Of a stretch of DNA of 64,000 nucleotides, positions 45,967 through 55,333 are shown in pieces (positions within the stretch are counted from its first letter, which is position 1; each line of letters opens with the position of its first letter). Source of the stretch: Tessaracoccus timonensis (GTDB lineage: Bacteria; Actinomycetota; Actinomycetes; Propionibacteriales; Propionibacteriaceae); the NCBI RefSeq assembly GCF_900343145.1, contig NZ_LT996886.1:2695001-2759000 (forward strand), in the 5' to 3' direction. Under the pieces are notes generated by a model. It did not search any database. It was not told the DNA's origin and was given only the letters and a program-made list of their open reading frames with translations. A program made the position numbers and the translations under genes.

Positions 45967-47364
45967 TCAGAGATCGGCTGGCGAGGACAGGTGGCCCGTC
46001 ACGGCGGTGGCAGCGGCGACGGCGGGCGACACGAGATGCGTGCGTCCGCCCTTGCCCTGGCGGCCCTCGAAGTTTCGGTTCGACGTGGATGCGGAGCGCT
46101 CCCCTGGCGCGAGCTGGTCGGGATTCATGCCCAAGCACATCGAGCAACCGGCGGCACGCCACTCAGCACCAAACTCGAGGAAGATCTTGTCGAGCCCTTC
46201 CTCTTCGGCCTGCAGACGCACGCGCGCAGAGCCGGGAACGACGAGCATGCGCACGTCGTCGCTGATCTTCCGCCCCTTCAGCACCTCGGCAGCCAGGCGA
46301 AGATCCTCGATGCGTCCGTTGGTGCAGGAGCCGAGGAAGACGGTGTCGACCTTGATGTCGCGCATCTTCATACCGGGCGTGAGATCCATGTAGTCGAGGG
46401 CGCGGCGCACCGTCGTCTTATCAATCTCGGACTCGAAATCATCCGGCGACGGCACCACTCCCCCGAGCTCCACGCCCTGCCCGGGGTTGGTTCCCCAGGT
46501 GACGAACGGCGTGAGCTTGGTGGCGTCGATGTGAATCTCGCGGTCGAACTCGGCGTCATCGTCAGTGCGCAGGCTCTTCCAATATTCGACGGCGGCATCC
46601 CACTCCTCGCCTTGAGGCGCGTGGGGGCGGCCCGCGATGTACTCGAATGTCGTCTCGTCGGGCGCGATCATGCCCGCCTTCGCGCCCCACTCGATCGACA
46701 TGTTGCAAATGGTCATCCGTCCTTCCATGGACAGCGACTCGATCGTCGATCCCCGGTACTCGACGATGTACCCCTGGCCACCACCTGTGCCCACCTTCGC
46801 GATGAGCGCGAGCACAATATCTTTCGCGGTGACGCCGTCGGGGAGCTCACCGTCGATGTTCACGGCCATCGTCTTGAGCGCCTTCTGCGGCAGCGTTTGC
46901 GTGGCGAGCACGTGCTCCACTTCCGACGTGCCGATCCCGAACGCGAGCGCCCCGAACGCGCCATGCGTCGACGTGTGCGAGTCGCCGCACACGATCGTCA
47001 TGCCCGGCTGCGTGAGCCCAAGCTGAGGCCCGACGACGTGGACGATGCCCTGATCTTTGTCCCCCAACGAATGGAGCCGGACGCCGAAGTCCTCCGCATT
47101 GCGCCGCAACGTCTCAACCTGGGTGCGGCTCGTCGGATCCGCGATGGGTTTGAGGATGTCCACCGTGGGCGTGTTGTGATCTTCAGTGGCGAGCGTGAGG
47201 TCGGGACGTCGCACCTTGCGCCCAGCAAGGCGAAGCCCCTCGAATGCCTGGGGGCTGGTCACTTCGTGCACCAGGTGAAGGTCGATGTAGAGCAGATCTG
47301 GCTCGTCATCGACGGAACGCACGACATGCGCGTCCCACACCTTCTGGCTGAGAGTCTTGCCCAT
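45967..47364 (-). CDS. leuC: 3-isopropylmalate dehydratase large subunit
   Basis: LeuC carries the [4Fe-4S] cluster of isopropylmalate isomerase. Its 465 residues contain [27 protein letters not shown] (about residue 130 onward, quoted only in part as [10 protein letters not shown]), the cluster Cys in LGSCTNGR (about 345) and the [12 protein letters not shown] pair (about 405). The start at 47364 ([13 protein letters not shown]) follows GGAAGGTG. A divergent IclR regulator lies 96 bp away. Confidence 0.96.
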   Translation of the reverse strand: MGKTLSQKVWDAHVVRSVDDEPDLLYIDLHLVHEVTSPQAFEGLRLAGRKVRRPDLTLATEDHNTPTVDILKPIADPTSRTQVETLRRNAEDFGVRLHSLGDKDQGIVHVVGPQLGLTQPGMTIVCGDSHTSTHGAFGALAFGIGTSEVEHVLATQTLPQKALKTMAVNIDGELPDGVTAKDIVLALIAKVGTGGGQGYIVEYRGSTIESLSMEGRMTICNMSIEWGAKAGMIAPDETTFEYIAGRPHAPQGEEWDAAVEYWKSLRTDDDAEFDREIHIDATKLTPFVTWGTNPGQGVELGGVVPSPDDFESEIDKTTVRRALDYMDLTPGMKMRDIKVDTVFLGSCTNGRIEDLRLAAEVLKGRKISDDVRMLVVPGSARVRLQAEEEGLDKIFLEFGAEWRAAGCSMCLGMNPDQLAPGERSASTSNRNFEGRQGKGGRTHLVSPAVAAATAVTGHLSSPADL

Positions 47365-47460
47365 GAAATCACCTTCCGATAACGCGTACACCACTACTGT
47401 TGCTTAACGGTAGGCAGCGCAAACTTGCAGTCCGTATCTTGAAATAGCTAGTCTCAGCAT

Positions 47461-48189
47461 ATGGACGAAACTAGCAGTGGAGTGGGCGTACTCGACAAGG
47501 CAGCTGCCGTGTTGAGTGCCCTCGAACGCCAGCCCCTCACGTTGGCGGGCCTTGTAACGGCGACGGGTCTCGCGCGCCCCACGGCGCACCGGCTCGCCGT
47601 GGCGCTCGAATTCCACCGATTCGTGGGCCGCGACCTTCAGGGCCGCTTCGTACTCGGCCCTCGACTCATGGAACTCGCCGACTCCGCCGGGGAAGATCCC
47701 CTCCTCTCTACCGCCGGCCCTATCCTCACCCGCCTTCGTGACATCACGGGCGAATCTGCGCAATTGTTCCGACGCCAGGGCGACGTGCGCGTGTGCGTGG
47801 CCTCCGTCGAACGCCCCCAAGGCCTGCGCGACACCGTGCCGCTGGGAGCCCAGCTCTCCATGAAGGCCGGGTCAGCGGCTCAGGTGCTGCTGGCGTGGGA
47901 AAACCCGGAGAACATTCAGGCGCTGCTCGAGGGCGCGAGCTTCACCCAGTCAATGCTGCACACCGTCCGACGTCGCGGCTGGGCCCAGTCGGTGGCTGAA
48001 CGAGAGCCAGGGGTAGCGAGCGTCTCCGCCCCGGTGCTAGCCCCGTCGGGCAAAATCATTGCCGCGGTCTCGTGCTCCGGGCCAATCGAGCGCCTGTCCC
48101 GCTACCCTGGCCGGCTCCACGGCGCAGCCGTCATGGCCGCTGCCGAGCGCCTAAGCGAGGTGCTGAAACGCTCGGGCACCGGCGACTGA
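47461..48189 (+). CDS. ndgR: IclR-family regulator of leucine biosynthesis (NdgR/LtbR-like)
   Basis: The 242-residue protein has an IclR winged helix (residues 8-65, LDKAAAVLSALERQPLTLAGLVTATGLARPTAHRLA) and the C-terminal effector domain (VPLGAQLSMKAGSAAQVLLAW, GVASVSAPVLAPSGKIIAAVSCSGP). Its divergent position from leuCD is conserved in actinobacteria (NdgR in Streptomyces, LtbR in Corynebacterium), so control of leucine genes is expected. An imperfect repeat GCTAGT...ACTAGC surrounds its start. Confidence 0.9.
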   Translation: MDETSSGVGVLDKAAAVLSALERQPLTLAGLVTATGLARPTAHRLAVALEFHRFVGRDLQGRFVLGPRLMELADSAGEDPLLSTAGPILTRLRDITGESAQLFRRQGDVRVCVASVERPQGLRDTVPLGAQLSMKAGSAAQVLLAWENPENIQALLEGASFTQSMLHTVRRRGWAQSVAEREPGVASVSAPVLAPSGKIIAAVSCSGPIERLSRYPGRLHGAAVMAAAERLSEVLKRSGTGD

Positions 48190-48201
48190 ACCTGAGAAAG
48201 G

Positions 48202-48237
48202 AAAATGCCTAGCCAAACTTACTTGGCTAGGCATTTT
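48202..48237. terminator. Bidirectional rho-independent terminator
   Basis: Perfect 15-base arms AAAATGCCTAGCCAA and TTGGCTAGGCATTTT pair around ACTTAC. The A and T tracts at the ends allow termination from both directions: the ndgR gene on the left and the two tRNA genes on the right. Confidence 0.9.
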
Positions 48238-48240
48238 GCT

Positions 48241-48316
48241 TGGTAGCCCCGACGGGATTTGAACCCGCGCTACCGCCTTGAGAGGGCGGCGTGCTGGACC
48301 GCTACACAACGGGGCC
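48241..48316 (-). tRNA. tRNA-Glu (CTC)
   Basis: A full cloverleaf is readable on the minus strand. The acceptor pairs GGCCCCG with CGGGGCT (one G-U). The D arm has GTGT/GCAC. The anticodon stem is CCGCC/GGCGG with loop CTCTCAA, giving anticodon CTC. The T arm has TTCAAAT, and the 3' CCA is encoded (48241-48243). It reads GAG codons. Confidence 0.95.
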
Positions 48317-48342
48317 GAAGCAGGTGGAGAATCGCTTCTCCG

Positions 48343-48414
48343 CAGGGGTACCAGGACTCGAACCTGGACTAACTGAACCAGAATCAGTCGGGCTGCCAAT
48401 TACCCCATACCCCT
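48343..48414 (-). tRNA. tRNA-Gln (CTG)
   Basis: The minus strand folds with acceptor AGGGGTA/TACCCCT, anticodon stem ACTGA/TCAGT, loop TTCTGGT (anticodon CTG) and T loop TTCGAGT. The CCA is not encoded. It lies 26 bp upstream of the tRNA-Glu gene, presumably in the same transcript. Confidence 0.95.
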
Positions 48415-48475
48415 AGGTTACTGGTGCGTTGGCACGTCGACAGACTCTACACGACGAAATCGCGGCGATGCAACA

Positions 48476-49405
48476 TCACGGAGTTCGCGTCGCCAGACGC
48501 ATGCGACGAGCTATCAATCCGGCGACAACCGCGAACAATACGAAGGTCAACATGTCCCATCCCGCCTTGGCCCAGGTGATCTCCTGCACCGCGCGAATCT
48601 CGGCCACACTCGTAGTGAAGATGGCGTATCCGAACGCACCCAGATTGTTCACGACGTGCGCCGCGATGCCCGCTTCCAAGCCGCCCGTCCACAGCACGAG
48701 CGCGCCCGAGACCAGCCCGAAGGCCAGCCGGTGCGCAAACAGCGCCGGATTCTGGAGCCCGTGCATGAAGGCGAAGATCAGCGACGAGGCCACCACGCCG
48801 ACCCACACCTTCCCCGTCATCGAACCGAACGCCTGCAACAGGTAGCCGCGGAAGAACACCTCTTCCGCGAGTGCTTGCAGTGGCGACGACAACAGCACCA
48901 CGAGCACGAACCAGCCCGCGTTCGACTGCCCTGCGTTGAAATGCGGCATGCCTTGCCAGAGGAACGACGCCCACAGCATGGCGTTCAGCACCACCACGGC
49001 GACGAGGAACGTCGCGAGCAAATACCGCCACCGCATGCCCGGTTGCACGGAGAACGTCCACTTTCCCGCTCGACCATGCACGAACCTGGCCACCGCCAGC
49101 GCCACGAGCGTGAGCGAGGCCAGGGCGAGATGTCCGGCGAGCAGCCCTTCCGGGATCTCATAGGCGCGCGCCCACTTGGCGTACGTGGGGAAATCGTGCA
49201 CGCCTCTCGCCAGCGCACCGACGAAGAGCACCACCTGCTGCACGACCGGGAGCAGCACCACATAGCCACAAAAGGCCAGCAGAATGCCCATCATCGCCCG
49301 GAACGGCTCGACAGGCTGCAGCGCGAGCGCGTAGGGCACGTCGGACGGCGGATCCTCCGGTGCCCCGCGGTGCAGCAGCGTCGGAGCCTGGCTGGGGTGA
49401 CTCAC
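48476..49405 (-). CDS. CPBP-family intramembrane metalloprotease
   Basis: The 309-residue multi-pass protein contains the three CPBP (CaaX protease/bacteriocin-processing) motifs: EEVFFRGYLL (about residue 187), FAFMHGLQN (about 222) and HVVNNLGAF (about 264). About eight hydrophobic segments are visible. Members cleave membrane proteins, or may confer bacteriocin self-immunity; the target here is unknown. Its start overlaps the upstream gene by 4 bp. Confidence 0.9.
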   Translation of the reverse strand: MSHPSQAPTLLHRGAPEDPPSDVPYALALQPVEPFRAMMGILLAFCGYVVLLPVVQQVVLFVGALARGVHDFPTYAKWARAYEIPEGLLAGHLALASLTLVALAVARFVHGRAGKWTFSVQPGMRWRYLLATFLVAVVVLNAMLWASFLWQGMPHFNAGQSNAGWFVLVVLLSSPLQALAEEVFFRGYLLQAFGSMTGKVWVGVVASSLIFAFMHGLQNPALFAHRLAFGLVSGALVLWTGGLEAGIAAHVVNNLGAFGYAIFTTSVAEIRAVQEITWAKAGWDMLTFVLFAVVAGLIARRMRLATRTP

Positions 49406-50205
49406 TCGTCGGTGACCGGGTTGCTCAACGTTCCGAGCCCGTCGATGGTGATGCTCACTTCATCGCCGGCGTTCATATCGCCGACGCCTGCCGGGGTGCC
49501 GGTGAGGATGAGGTCGCCCGGCAGCAGGGTGATCGACTTCGTGAGCTCGACGACGATGTCGGTGATGGTGCGCATCATGTCGCGCGTGTTGCCGTCTTGG
49601 CGAAGCTCGTCGCCGACGGTGGTCTGGATGCTGAGCTGCGAGGCTTCCTCAATGCTCAGGTGCGTGTTGATCCACGGACCGAGCGGCAAGAAAGTGTCGG
49701 CTCCCTTCGCACGCCACCACTGGTTGTCGCTGCGCTGCCAGTCGCGGGCGGTCACGTCGTTGGCGATGGTGTAGCCGAAGATGACGTCCTTCACGCGCTC
49801 AGCGGGCACCTCTTTGCAGAACCGGCCGATGACGATCGCGAGCTCGCCCTCGTAGCTCATTTCAGCGCAGCCGGCGGGCTTGATGATGCTCTCGCCTGGA
49901 CCGATCACCGTCGTGTTCGGCTTGATGAATGCCAACAGTTCCGAAGGCGCCTCGCCGCCCATTTCCTGCACGTGGTCGGCGTAGTTCTTGCCGATGCCGA
50001 TGATCTTGCTGCGCGGAATCACCGGTGAGAGCAGCCGCACATCGTCAAGGTGGAACCGCTCCCCCGTGTAGTTCACGGGCACCCCGGCTAGCGGGTCTGC
50101 GGTGAGTGAGGCGATCGTGTCGGGGTGGTCGCCGTCGTCGACCGCCAACTCGATGATGCCGTAAGTGGGTTCCATACCGTCGCGGGTGAATCGTGCAATG
50201 CGCAT
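49402..50205 (-). CDS. Fumarylacetoacetate hydrolase family protein
   Basis: The protein has 267 residues with a short N-terminal cap and the FAH catalytic domain: GIGKNYADHVQEMG (about residue 73), the metal ligands in SYEGELAIVIGR (about residue 118), DVTARDWQ and LTGTPAGVGDMNAGD near the end. Such enzymes cleave or decarboxylate beta-diketo acids (FAHD1-like oxaloacetate decarboxylase or HpcE-like isomerase). The substrate cannot be fixed from this sequence. Confidence 0.92.
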   Translation of the reverse strand: MRIARFTRDGMEPTYGIIELAVDDGDHPDTIASLTADPLAGVPVNYTGERFHLDDVRLLSPVIPRSKIIGIGKNYADHVQEMGGEAPSELLAFIKPNTTVIGPGESIIKPAGCAEMSYEGELAIVIGRFCKEVPAERVKDVIFGYTIANDVTARDWQRSDNQWWRAKGADTFLPLGPWINTHLSIEEASQLSIQTTVGDELRQDGNTRDMMRTITDIVVELTKSITLLPGDLILTGTPAGVGDMNAGDEVSITIDGLGTLSNPVTDE

Positions 50206-50209
50206 GGGC

Positions 50210-50941
50210 TCAGCCTATCGTCCCGGCACGTTCCGCCACAGCCACGAGAAATTGCTCGGCCAGGCGCCGCCCGGCGAGCGCCACCTGCGCATCCACGGCC
50301 TCCACCTCGCGTCGAATCGCCGCACCGTCGCCCCCGTGCCCGTTCGTCCACAGCTCCATACGCTCAGGCGACACCTCGGGATGAAACTGCACACCAATAG
50401 CCGAGCCGATGCGCATCGCCTGCACTGCACAGCGCGCCGACGACGCGAGCAACGAGGCACCGTCGGGGATGCGCGTGACGGCGTCGTTGTGGGATTCCGC
50501 GACGATACTCGCGCCAGCACGCGCGAGCTCGCCCACCATCGGGTCCGACGCCGCCTCCTCGCTCCAGACGACTTCGACCGCGCCTTCTTCGTCGCGCCCC
50601 GCAGCGGGCGCCTGCACCTCGCCACCGAACTCGCGGGCGAGGATCTGGTGGCCGAGGCAGACACCGAGCGTGGGGACGTCCGCGTCGACCGCACGCCGCA
50701 GCATGCGCATCACCGCCGGCAGCCAGGGCGAGGCAGTGTCGTCGAGGGCGTTCGCTCGGCCTCCGAGCACGATGAGGCCATCGGCCAGGTCGCGCGAGAA
50801 CGCGTCGGGCTGCTCCCACACGCGGCGCACGTCGAGCTGCGCGCCTGCGCGAAGCCAGGGATCAAACCTGTCGAGCGGGCAGAGCTCGTCGAGTTCCAGC
50901 ACGGTGATGCGCGGCGGTGCGCTGCGGGAAGCATTGGACAT
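50210..50941 (-). CDS. Class I glutamine amidotransferase-like protein
   Basis: The 243-residue protein has the nucleophile elbow [15 protein letters not shown] (about residue 92) and the catalytic pair [10 protein letters not shown] (about residue 183). It is a stand-alone GATase of the GMP-synthase-like type, often acting in gamma-glutamyl metabolism or of unknown role. The start at 50941 ([17 protein letters not shown]) is chosen by homology; the open frame continues upstream antisense to leuB. It ends 4 bp before the FAH gene. Confidence 0.9.
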   Translation of the reverse strand: MSNASRSAPPRITVLELDELCPLDRFDPWLRAGAQLDVRRVWEQPDAFSRDLADGLIVLGGRANALDDTASPWLPAVMRMLRRAVDADVPTLGVCLGHQILAREFGGEVQAPAAGRDEEGAVEVVWSEEAASDPMVGELARAGASIVAESHNDAVTRIPDGASLLASSARCAVQAMRIGSAIGVQFHPEVSPERMELWTNGHGGDGAAIRREVEAVDAQVALAGRRLAEQFLVAVAERAGTIG

Positions 50942-51029
50942 GCCTCGAACGGTAGACCATCGCTGGCGAGATCGCCCAGGTGGTGGAACGGTGTGGGCAG
51001 GCGGCGCGTCGGTGGCTACTGTGGCAGGC

Positions 51030-52079
51030 ATGACGCGCAAGAACATCGCAGTGATTGGCGGGGACGGCATCGGCCCCGAGGTGACCACCGAAGCACTCAA
51101 GGTGCTGCACGCCGCAGCGCCTGACGCATTCAGCTGCACGCACTACGACCTCGGCGCGGAGCGCTGGCAGCGCACCGGCGAGGTGCTTCCCGACTCCGTG
51201 CTCGACGAGCTGCGCGACGCAGACGCGATCGTGCTGGGCGCGGTGGGCGCGGCTCCCGGATCGAAGGCGATACCGTCGGGGCTCCTGGAACGCGGCTTGC
51301 TGCTGCGCCTGCGCTTCGCGTTCGACCACGCCGTGAATCTGCGCCCCTCCACCCTCTATCCGGGGGTGCCGACGCCGCTCGCACCCGAGGTGGTGGACGG
51401 CAAGCAGGTTGATTTCGTGGTGGTGCGCGAGGGCACCGAGGGCCTGTACTGCGGCAACGGCGGTGCGGTGCGCGTCGGCACGCCGCATGAAATCGCCACC
51501 GAGATGAGCGTGAACACTGCCTACGGCGTGGAGCGCGTGGTGCGCGACGCGTACGAGCGGGCGAGCCGTCGTCGGGGGAAGCTGACGCTGCTCCACAAAC
51601 ACAACGTGCTCGTCAACGCGGGCAAGCTCTGGAACCGCGTCGTCGCCGAGATCGGCGAGGAGTTCCCCGACGTCGAGACGAACTATCTGCACATCGACGC
51701 GGCCATGATCGCGTTGGTGAAGGATCCGGCGCAGTTCGACGTGATCGTCACCGACAACCTGTTCGGCGACATCGTCACCGACCTCGCCGCCGCCGTCACC
51801 GGTGGCATCGGGCTCGCCGCCAGCGCGAACATCAACCCGTCGCGCGAGTTCCCGAGCATGTTTGAACCCGTCCACGGTTCGGCACCCGACATTGCAGGCC
51901 AGGGCATCGCTGACCCGACCGCAGCCATCTCATCGATGGCACTGCTGCTCGACCACCTGGGGCAGCCCGAACAAGCGGCGCGCGTGCAGGCCGCCGTCGC
52001 AGAAGATATCAACGGACGCGGAGCAGGCCCGGTGCGCACCACCGAGGTCGGCGACCGCATCGCAGGAAGGATCGCATGA
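51030..52079 (+). CDS. leuB: 3-isopropylmalate dehydrogenase
   Basis: LeuB oxidatively decarboxylates 3-isopropylmalate in leucine synthesis. This 349-residue protein starts [18 protein letters not shown]. It has the substrate arginines ([17 protein letters not shown]), [12 protein letters not shown], and the metal/NAD segments [20 protein letters not shown] and [19 protein letters not shown]. The open frame upstream is antisense to the amidotransferase and was not used. It overlaps the SDR gene by 4 bp. Confidence 0.96.
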   Translation: MTRKNIAVIGGDGIGPEVTTEALKVLHAAAPDAFSCTHYDLGAERWQRTGEVLPDSVLDELRDADAIVLGAVGAAPGSKAIPSGLLERGLLLRLRFAFDHAVNLRPSTLYPGVPTPLAPEVVDGKQVDFVVVREGTEGLYCGNGGAVRVGTPHEIATEMSVNTAYGVERVVRDAYERASRRRGKLTLLHKHNVLVNAGKLWNRVVAEIGEEFPDVETNYLHIDAAMIALVKDPAQFDVIVTDNLFGDIVTDLAAAVTGGIGLAASANINPSREFPSMFEPVHGSAPDIAGQGIADPTAAISSMALLLDHLGQPEQAARVQAAVAEDINGRGAGPVRTTEVGDRIAGRIA

Positions 52080-52759
52080 AACCCGTCGCAGTCATCACCG
52101 GAGCCTCGCGCGGCATCGGCGCGGCCATCGCCCGCGAACTCGTACGCACGCACCACATTTTCGTCGGCGGCACCAACCCCGAGAGCGTGCAGAAGGTCGT
52201 CGACGAGTTGGGTGACGCCTCACCCTTCGTCGCCGACCTCTACGACGACGCCGCACTCGCCGCGGCTGCCCAGCAGGTGGAGCGCTGCGACGTGCTCATC
52301 CACAGCGCCGGCATCGAAGCATCCAAGCCCATTGCGGAGACCACGCGCGACGACTTCCGGCAGATCTTCGAGATCAACCTGTTCGCCGTCGCCCAGCTCA
52401 CGACGCTGCTGCTGCCCAAGCTGCGGGAGGCGCGCGGCCACGTATTCACCATCAACTCCGGCATGGGCATACGCTCCCGAGCGAACGGCGCCCTCTACAG
52501 CGGCTCGAAGTTCGCGCTGCGCGCCTTCACCGACGCGCTGCGCGAAGAAGAACGCGGCACCATCCGCGTCACCTCGATCCACCCCGGACGCGTCGACACC
52601 GACATGCAGCGCGCCATGCAGGAGCGCGATGGCAACCCGTACGAGCAGGGCAATTACATTCGCCCGGACGCCATCGCCGACCTCGTCCGGCTCGCCGTCG
52701 ACGCGACGCCCGAGGCGATGATCGAGTACCTCGAGGTGCGCCCGGTCGTCGCGTCGTAG
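52076..52759 (+). CDS. Short-chain dehydrogenase/reductase
   Basis: This is a classical SDR of 227 residues: [12 protein letters not shown] (residues 9-20) for cofactor binding, the NSGMGIRS serine, and the catalytic YSGSK (about residue 140). The cofactor motif and short size resemble small NADP-dependent oxidoreductases of unspecified substrate. It overlaps leuB by 4 bp, but is not a known leucine pathway enzyme. Confidence 0.92.
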   Translation: MKPVAVITGASRGIGAAIARELVRTHHIFVGGTNPESVQKVVDELGDASPFVADLYDDAALAAAAQQVERCDVLIHSAGIEASKPIAETTRDDFRQIFEINLFAVAQLTTLLLPKLREARGHVFTINSGMGIRSRANGALYSGSKFALRAFTDALREEERGTIRVTSIHPGRVDTDMQRAMQERDGNPYEQGNYIRPDAIADLVRLAVDATPEAMIEYLEVRPVVAS

Positions 52760-52779
52760 CCAGCCAGGGGCGGCTGGCT
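52758..52779. terminator. Hairpin after the SDR gene
   Basis: Arms AGCCAGCC and GGCTGGCT pair perfectly around a six-base loop. The stem starts inside the SDR stop codon and runs into the left copy of the 26-bp direct repeat. Before the insertion it would have served both the SDR and flotillin genes. Confidence 0.65.
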
Positions 52780-52799
52780 ACTCGGTTTCGCCTGCCACG
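52774..52799. repeat. Direct repeat, left copy (possible att-like site)
   Basis: A 26-bp sequence beginning CTGGCTACTCGG and ending GCCTGCCACG recurs exactly at 53818-53843. The left copy contains the last seven codons and stop codon of flotillin without the rest of the gene, lying just after the SDR gene. Confidence 0.85.
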
Positions 52800-52842
52800 T
52801 TGATGCGTGTTGGGTGTGACCCCAGCGAGATAGGATGCTCCC

Positions 52843-53079
52843 ATGGATGCACGCCGCAAAATCGGTTTGGGCCTCTGGGCTGCCCTCATCGCGCTCGGAT
52901 GCATACTTTCAGTGTTGTTGAACCTAGCCATGGACAGAGCAGATCGATTGCAAATCAGCGGTGCGCCGTCGACTATAGAATGGTGTTTGATTGCCGTATG
53001 GCTGCTGCTAGCGCTCGTAACAATCAGCTACACCCTCTGGTTTGCGATCAGCAAGCTTCGACAACATCGCCAGGGCTAG
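52843..53079 (+). CDS. Small two-helix membrane protein
   Basis: The 78-residue predicted protein has two hydrophobic segments (residues 8-27 and 46-68, the latter IEWCLIAVWLLLALVTISYTLW) and a basic C-terminus. An AGGA lies upstream of the ATG. No family is recognised. It lies inside the direct-repeat-flanked segment, so it may have arrived with it. Confidence 0.6.
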   Translation: MDARRKIGLGLWAALIALGCILSVLLNLAMDRADRLQISGAPSTIEWCLIAVWLLLALVTISYTLWFAISKLRQHRQG

Positions 53080-53142
53080 CCAAGAGCGCTACGTTGCTGA
53101 CCAGTTGTTCATAGGGCCACCACCCGGCTCAGGTTCAAAGGA

Positions 53143-53460
53143 TCATCGCAACGGGTGGGTTGACAGCACTTCGTGTTGGCTGACGTATTCGAGGCCTTTC
53201 CGGGGTCGGCGGTCCAATTGGTCGGCGACGTGGTCAAGATCTTTATTGGCTGTAGCGGCTGAGGTCGGTGCCCTTGGGAAGAACTGACGCAGCAGGCTGT
53301 TGGTGTTTTCGTTGCTGTCTCGTTACCAGCGCAAGTGCCGGGTCGCGAAGTAGACCTCCATGCCAGTAGGGACGCTCACGTTGCGATGAGTGGTCATCTC
53401 TTTCCCCTCGATCCCAAGTCAGCGTCGCGGGCAGTGATGCCGAGAGCACGCCCCGAGCCT
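53143..53460 (-). pseudogene. Decayed IS30-family transposase fragment
   Basis: Pieces of an IS30 transposase catalytic domain are readable only by changing frame. They are SLPATLTWDRG; then KEMTTHRNVSVPTGMEVYFAT followed by an in-frame stop after RHLRW; then RDSNENTNSLLRQFF; then PKGTDLSRYSQ; and finally DLDHVADQLDRRPRKGLEYV. At least three frameshifts and one stop are present. The N-terminal half is missing, and no terminal inverted repeats were found. Confidence 0.85.
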
Positions 53461-53817
53461 CTCGATGAGAGTCTTCTGAGTGGCTTCGACCGGATTCGAA
53501 CTCGGGTCGGACCGTCCAAGGATGGGGAAGGTCGAGTCACTGTCTGCAACTCACGCTTCAACCCGCCTCTGGCTTAGAGAAAGTTGGACTTGTGCGTGGT
53601 CTCGATGCGACCACCCCGCGAACGGCAACAGCCCACCGGGCCGCTGCTACCGAAGCTCAGGAACAAGCTCACCTACTCGATGCGAATGCTCCCTCGCCTC
53701 AGTAACCAACGGTCCTTCCGTGGCCGCCTGCACCCTCCACATCAACCTTCTCCGCCGACACTGTTACGCCCCTAGAAGCGCCATCTCGAGGTGCACCCGC
53801 GCATCGAAGCGCCGCGC
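53461..53817. other. Gene-free segment inside the repeat-flanked insert
   Basis: I find no convincing gene in these 357 bp. Short open frames on both strands lack ribosome sites and family resemblance. It may be eroded remains of the 5' part of the IS30-like element or other acquired DNA. Confidence 0.5.
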
Positions 53818-53843
53818 CTGGCTACTCGGTTTCGCCTGCCACG
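53818..53843. repeat. Direct repeat, right copy (flotillin 3' end)
   Basis: This is the exact match of 52774-52799. It includes the flotillin stop codon and its last seven codons (VVAGETE region), so the gene remains intact on this side. Confidence 0.85.
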
Positions 53844-55324
53844 ACGTCGGCTTTCCCAACGCGCTGCTTCAACACGTCCAGCAGATCGATGCCGGTGGTG
53901 TTTTTCACCAGTTCGACAGTCTGCAACATGTTGTCGTTGACTGTCTTGGGCAGCGCGGAGGCACCGTCGGTGGATACGACGGTGAGCTTGTCGATGGAGC
54001 TGAGTGGCGCGGCCACCTTTTCCGCCACCTGCGGCAGCACCTCGATGAGCATCTGCAGCACGGCTGCCTCGTTGTAGTGCGCGAAGGCTTCGGCGCGCTT
54101 GTCCATGGCTTCCGCTTCCGCGGTACCGACGGCGGCCACCGCAGCTGCCTTCGCCTCACCTTCGGCGCGCACTGCGTCGGCCTCGGCGATACGCCGAGCC
54201 TTCTCAGCTTCACCGCGCTTCGCACCCTCGAATGCTTCGGCGGTCGCGAGCGCCTGGCGACGAGACTGCTCGCCCTCACCGGAGAGGCGCTGACGCTCGG
54301 CGTCGGCCTCAGCGTCGGCAATCGACGCGGCCTTGCGCGCCTCCGCTTCGTAGATGGACGCCTGACGCCTTGCCTGCGCCTCCGTCTCAATCTCGTAACG
54401 CTTCGCATCCGCAGGTTTGCGTACCTCGGTGTCGAGCTGGCGTTCCTTCAGCGCGGCCTGCCGCACGGCCACCTTCTCCTGCTCGGCGAGAATGGCCTGG
54501 TCACGGTCGGCTTGGGCCAGCGGGCCGGATGCTGCGGCCTGCGCCTTCGCGGCGTCCGTCTCGGCCTGGATCTCGGCTTCCTTCAGCACCAGGGCGCGCT
54601 CGGAGATGGCGATCTCCTGCGACGCGGCAATGCGCGCCTGCTCCGCCTCACGGCGAGCGTCGGCTTCGGCGATGGCAGCCAGCTGGCCAACCCTCGCGGA
54701 CTCGGGGCGACCGAGGTCGGAGAGGTAGGTGCCGTCGTCGGTGATGTCCTGAATCTGGAAGGTGTCGAGCACCAGGCCCTGACCTGTGAGCGAAGCCTCA
54801 GATTCGTCGGCAACCCGCTGCGCGAAGGCGGCGCGGTCACGGATGATCTGCTCGACGGTGAGCGAACCCACGATGGAACGCAGCGAACCTGCGAGGGTTT
54901 CCTGCGTGAACGTCTCGATCTCTTCCTGCTGCATGAGGAAGCGCTGCGCCGCAGCACGGATGGAGTCTTCATTGCCGCCAACTTTGACGATCGCGACGCC
55001 GTCAACGTTGAGCTTGATGCCCTGCCCGGACACGGCGTTACGGATGGTCACCATGATGCGGCGCGACGAGAGGTCCAGCACGTGCAGGCGCTGCACAAAC
55101 GGGATGACGAACACGCCGCCGCCCATGATGACTTTCTGGCCGGACAGGTCGGTGGAGACCAAGCCAGTCTCAGGGTTCGTGACCGCTTTACCCTTCTGAC
55201 CAGTAATGATGTAGGCCTCGTTGGGACGGGCAACCTTGTAGCGGCTCGCGATGAGCCAGAGGATGAGCACGACGAGCAGCACTGCGCCGCCAATACCCAA
55301 GACGATCGGTGGAAGTTCGGGCAT
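53822..55324 (-). CDS. floT: Flotillin-like SPFH protein
   Basis: This 500-residue membrane-scaffold protein has one N-terminal membrane helix (residues 6-25) and an SPFH/PHB domain (about 30-220). A long Ala/Glu-rich coiled coil (about 220-430) contains repeated EA-rich heptads, and an oligomerising C-terminus ends TGIDLLDVLKQRVGKADVVAGETE. Flotillins organise membrane microdomains and affect fluidity. It is co-transcribed with the NfeD-like gene 9 bp upstream. Confidence 0.95.
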   Translation of the reverse strand: MPELPPIVLGIGGAVLLVVLILWLIASRYKVARPNEAYIITGQKGKAVTNPETGLVSTDLSGQKVIMGGGVFVIPFVQRLHVLDLSSRRIMVTIRNAVSGQGIKLNVDGVAIVKVGGNEDSIRAAAQRFLMQQEEIETFTQETLAGSLRSIVGSLTVEQIIRDRAAFAQRVADESEASLTGQGLVLDTFQIQDITDDGTYLSDLGRPESARVGQLAAIAEADARREAEQARIAASQEIAISERALVLKEAEIQAETDAAKAQAAASGPLAQADRDQAILAEQEKVAVRQAALKERQLDTEVRKPADAKRYEIETEAQARRQASIYEAEARKAASIADAEADAERQRLSGEGEQSRRQALATAEAFEGAKRGEAEKARRIAEADAVRAEGEAKAAAVAAVGTAEAEAMDKRAEAFAHYNEAAVLQMLIEVLPQVAEKVAAPLSSIDKLTVVSTDGASALPKTVNDNMLQTVELVKNTTGIDLLDVLKQRVGKADVVAGETE

Positions 55325-55333
55325 AGTGTTTCC

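Noticed and set aside
53484..53515. A tRNA T-arm-like sequence (GATTCGAAC) in the gene-free part of the insert
   Set aside because: The flanking bases do not form a T stem, and no acceptor or anticodon arm can be built around it.
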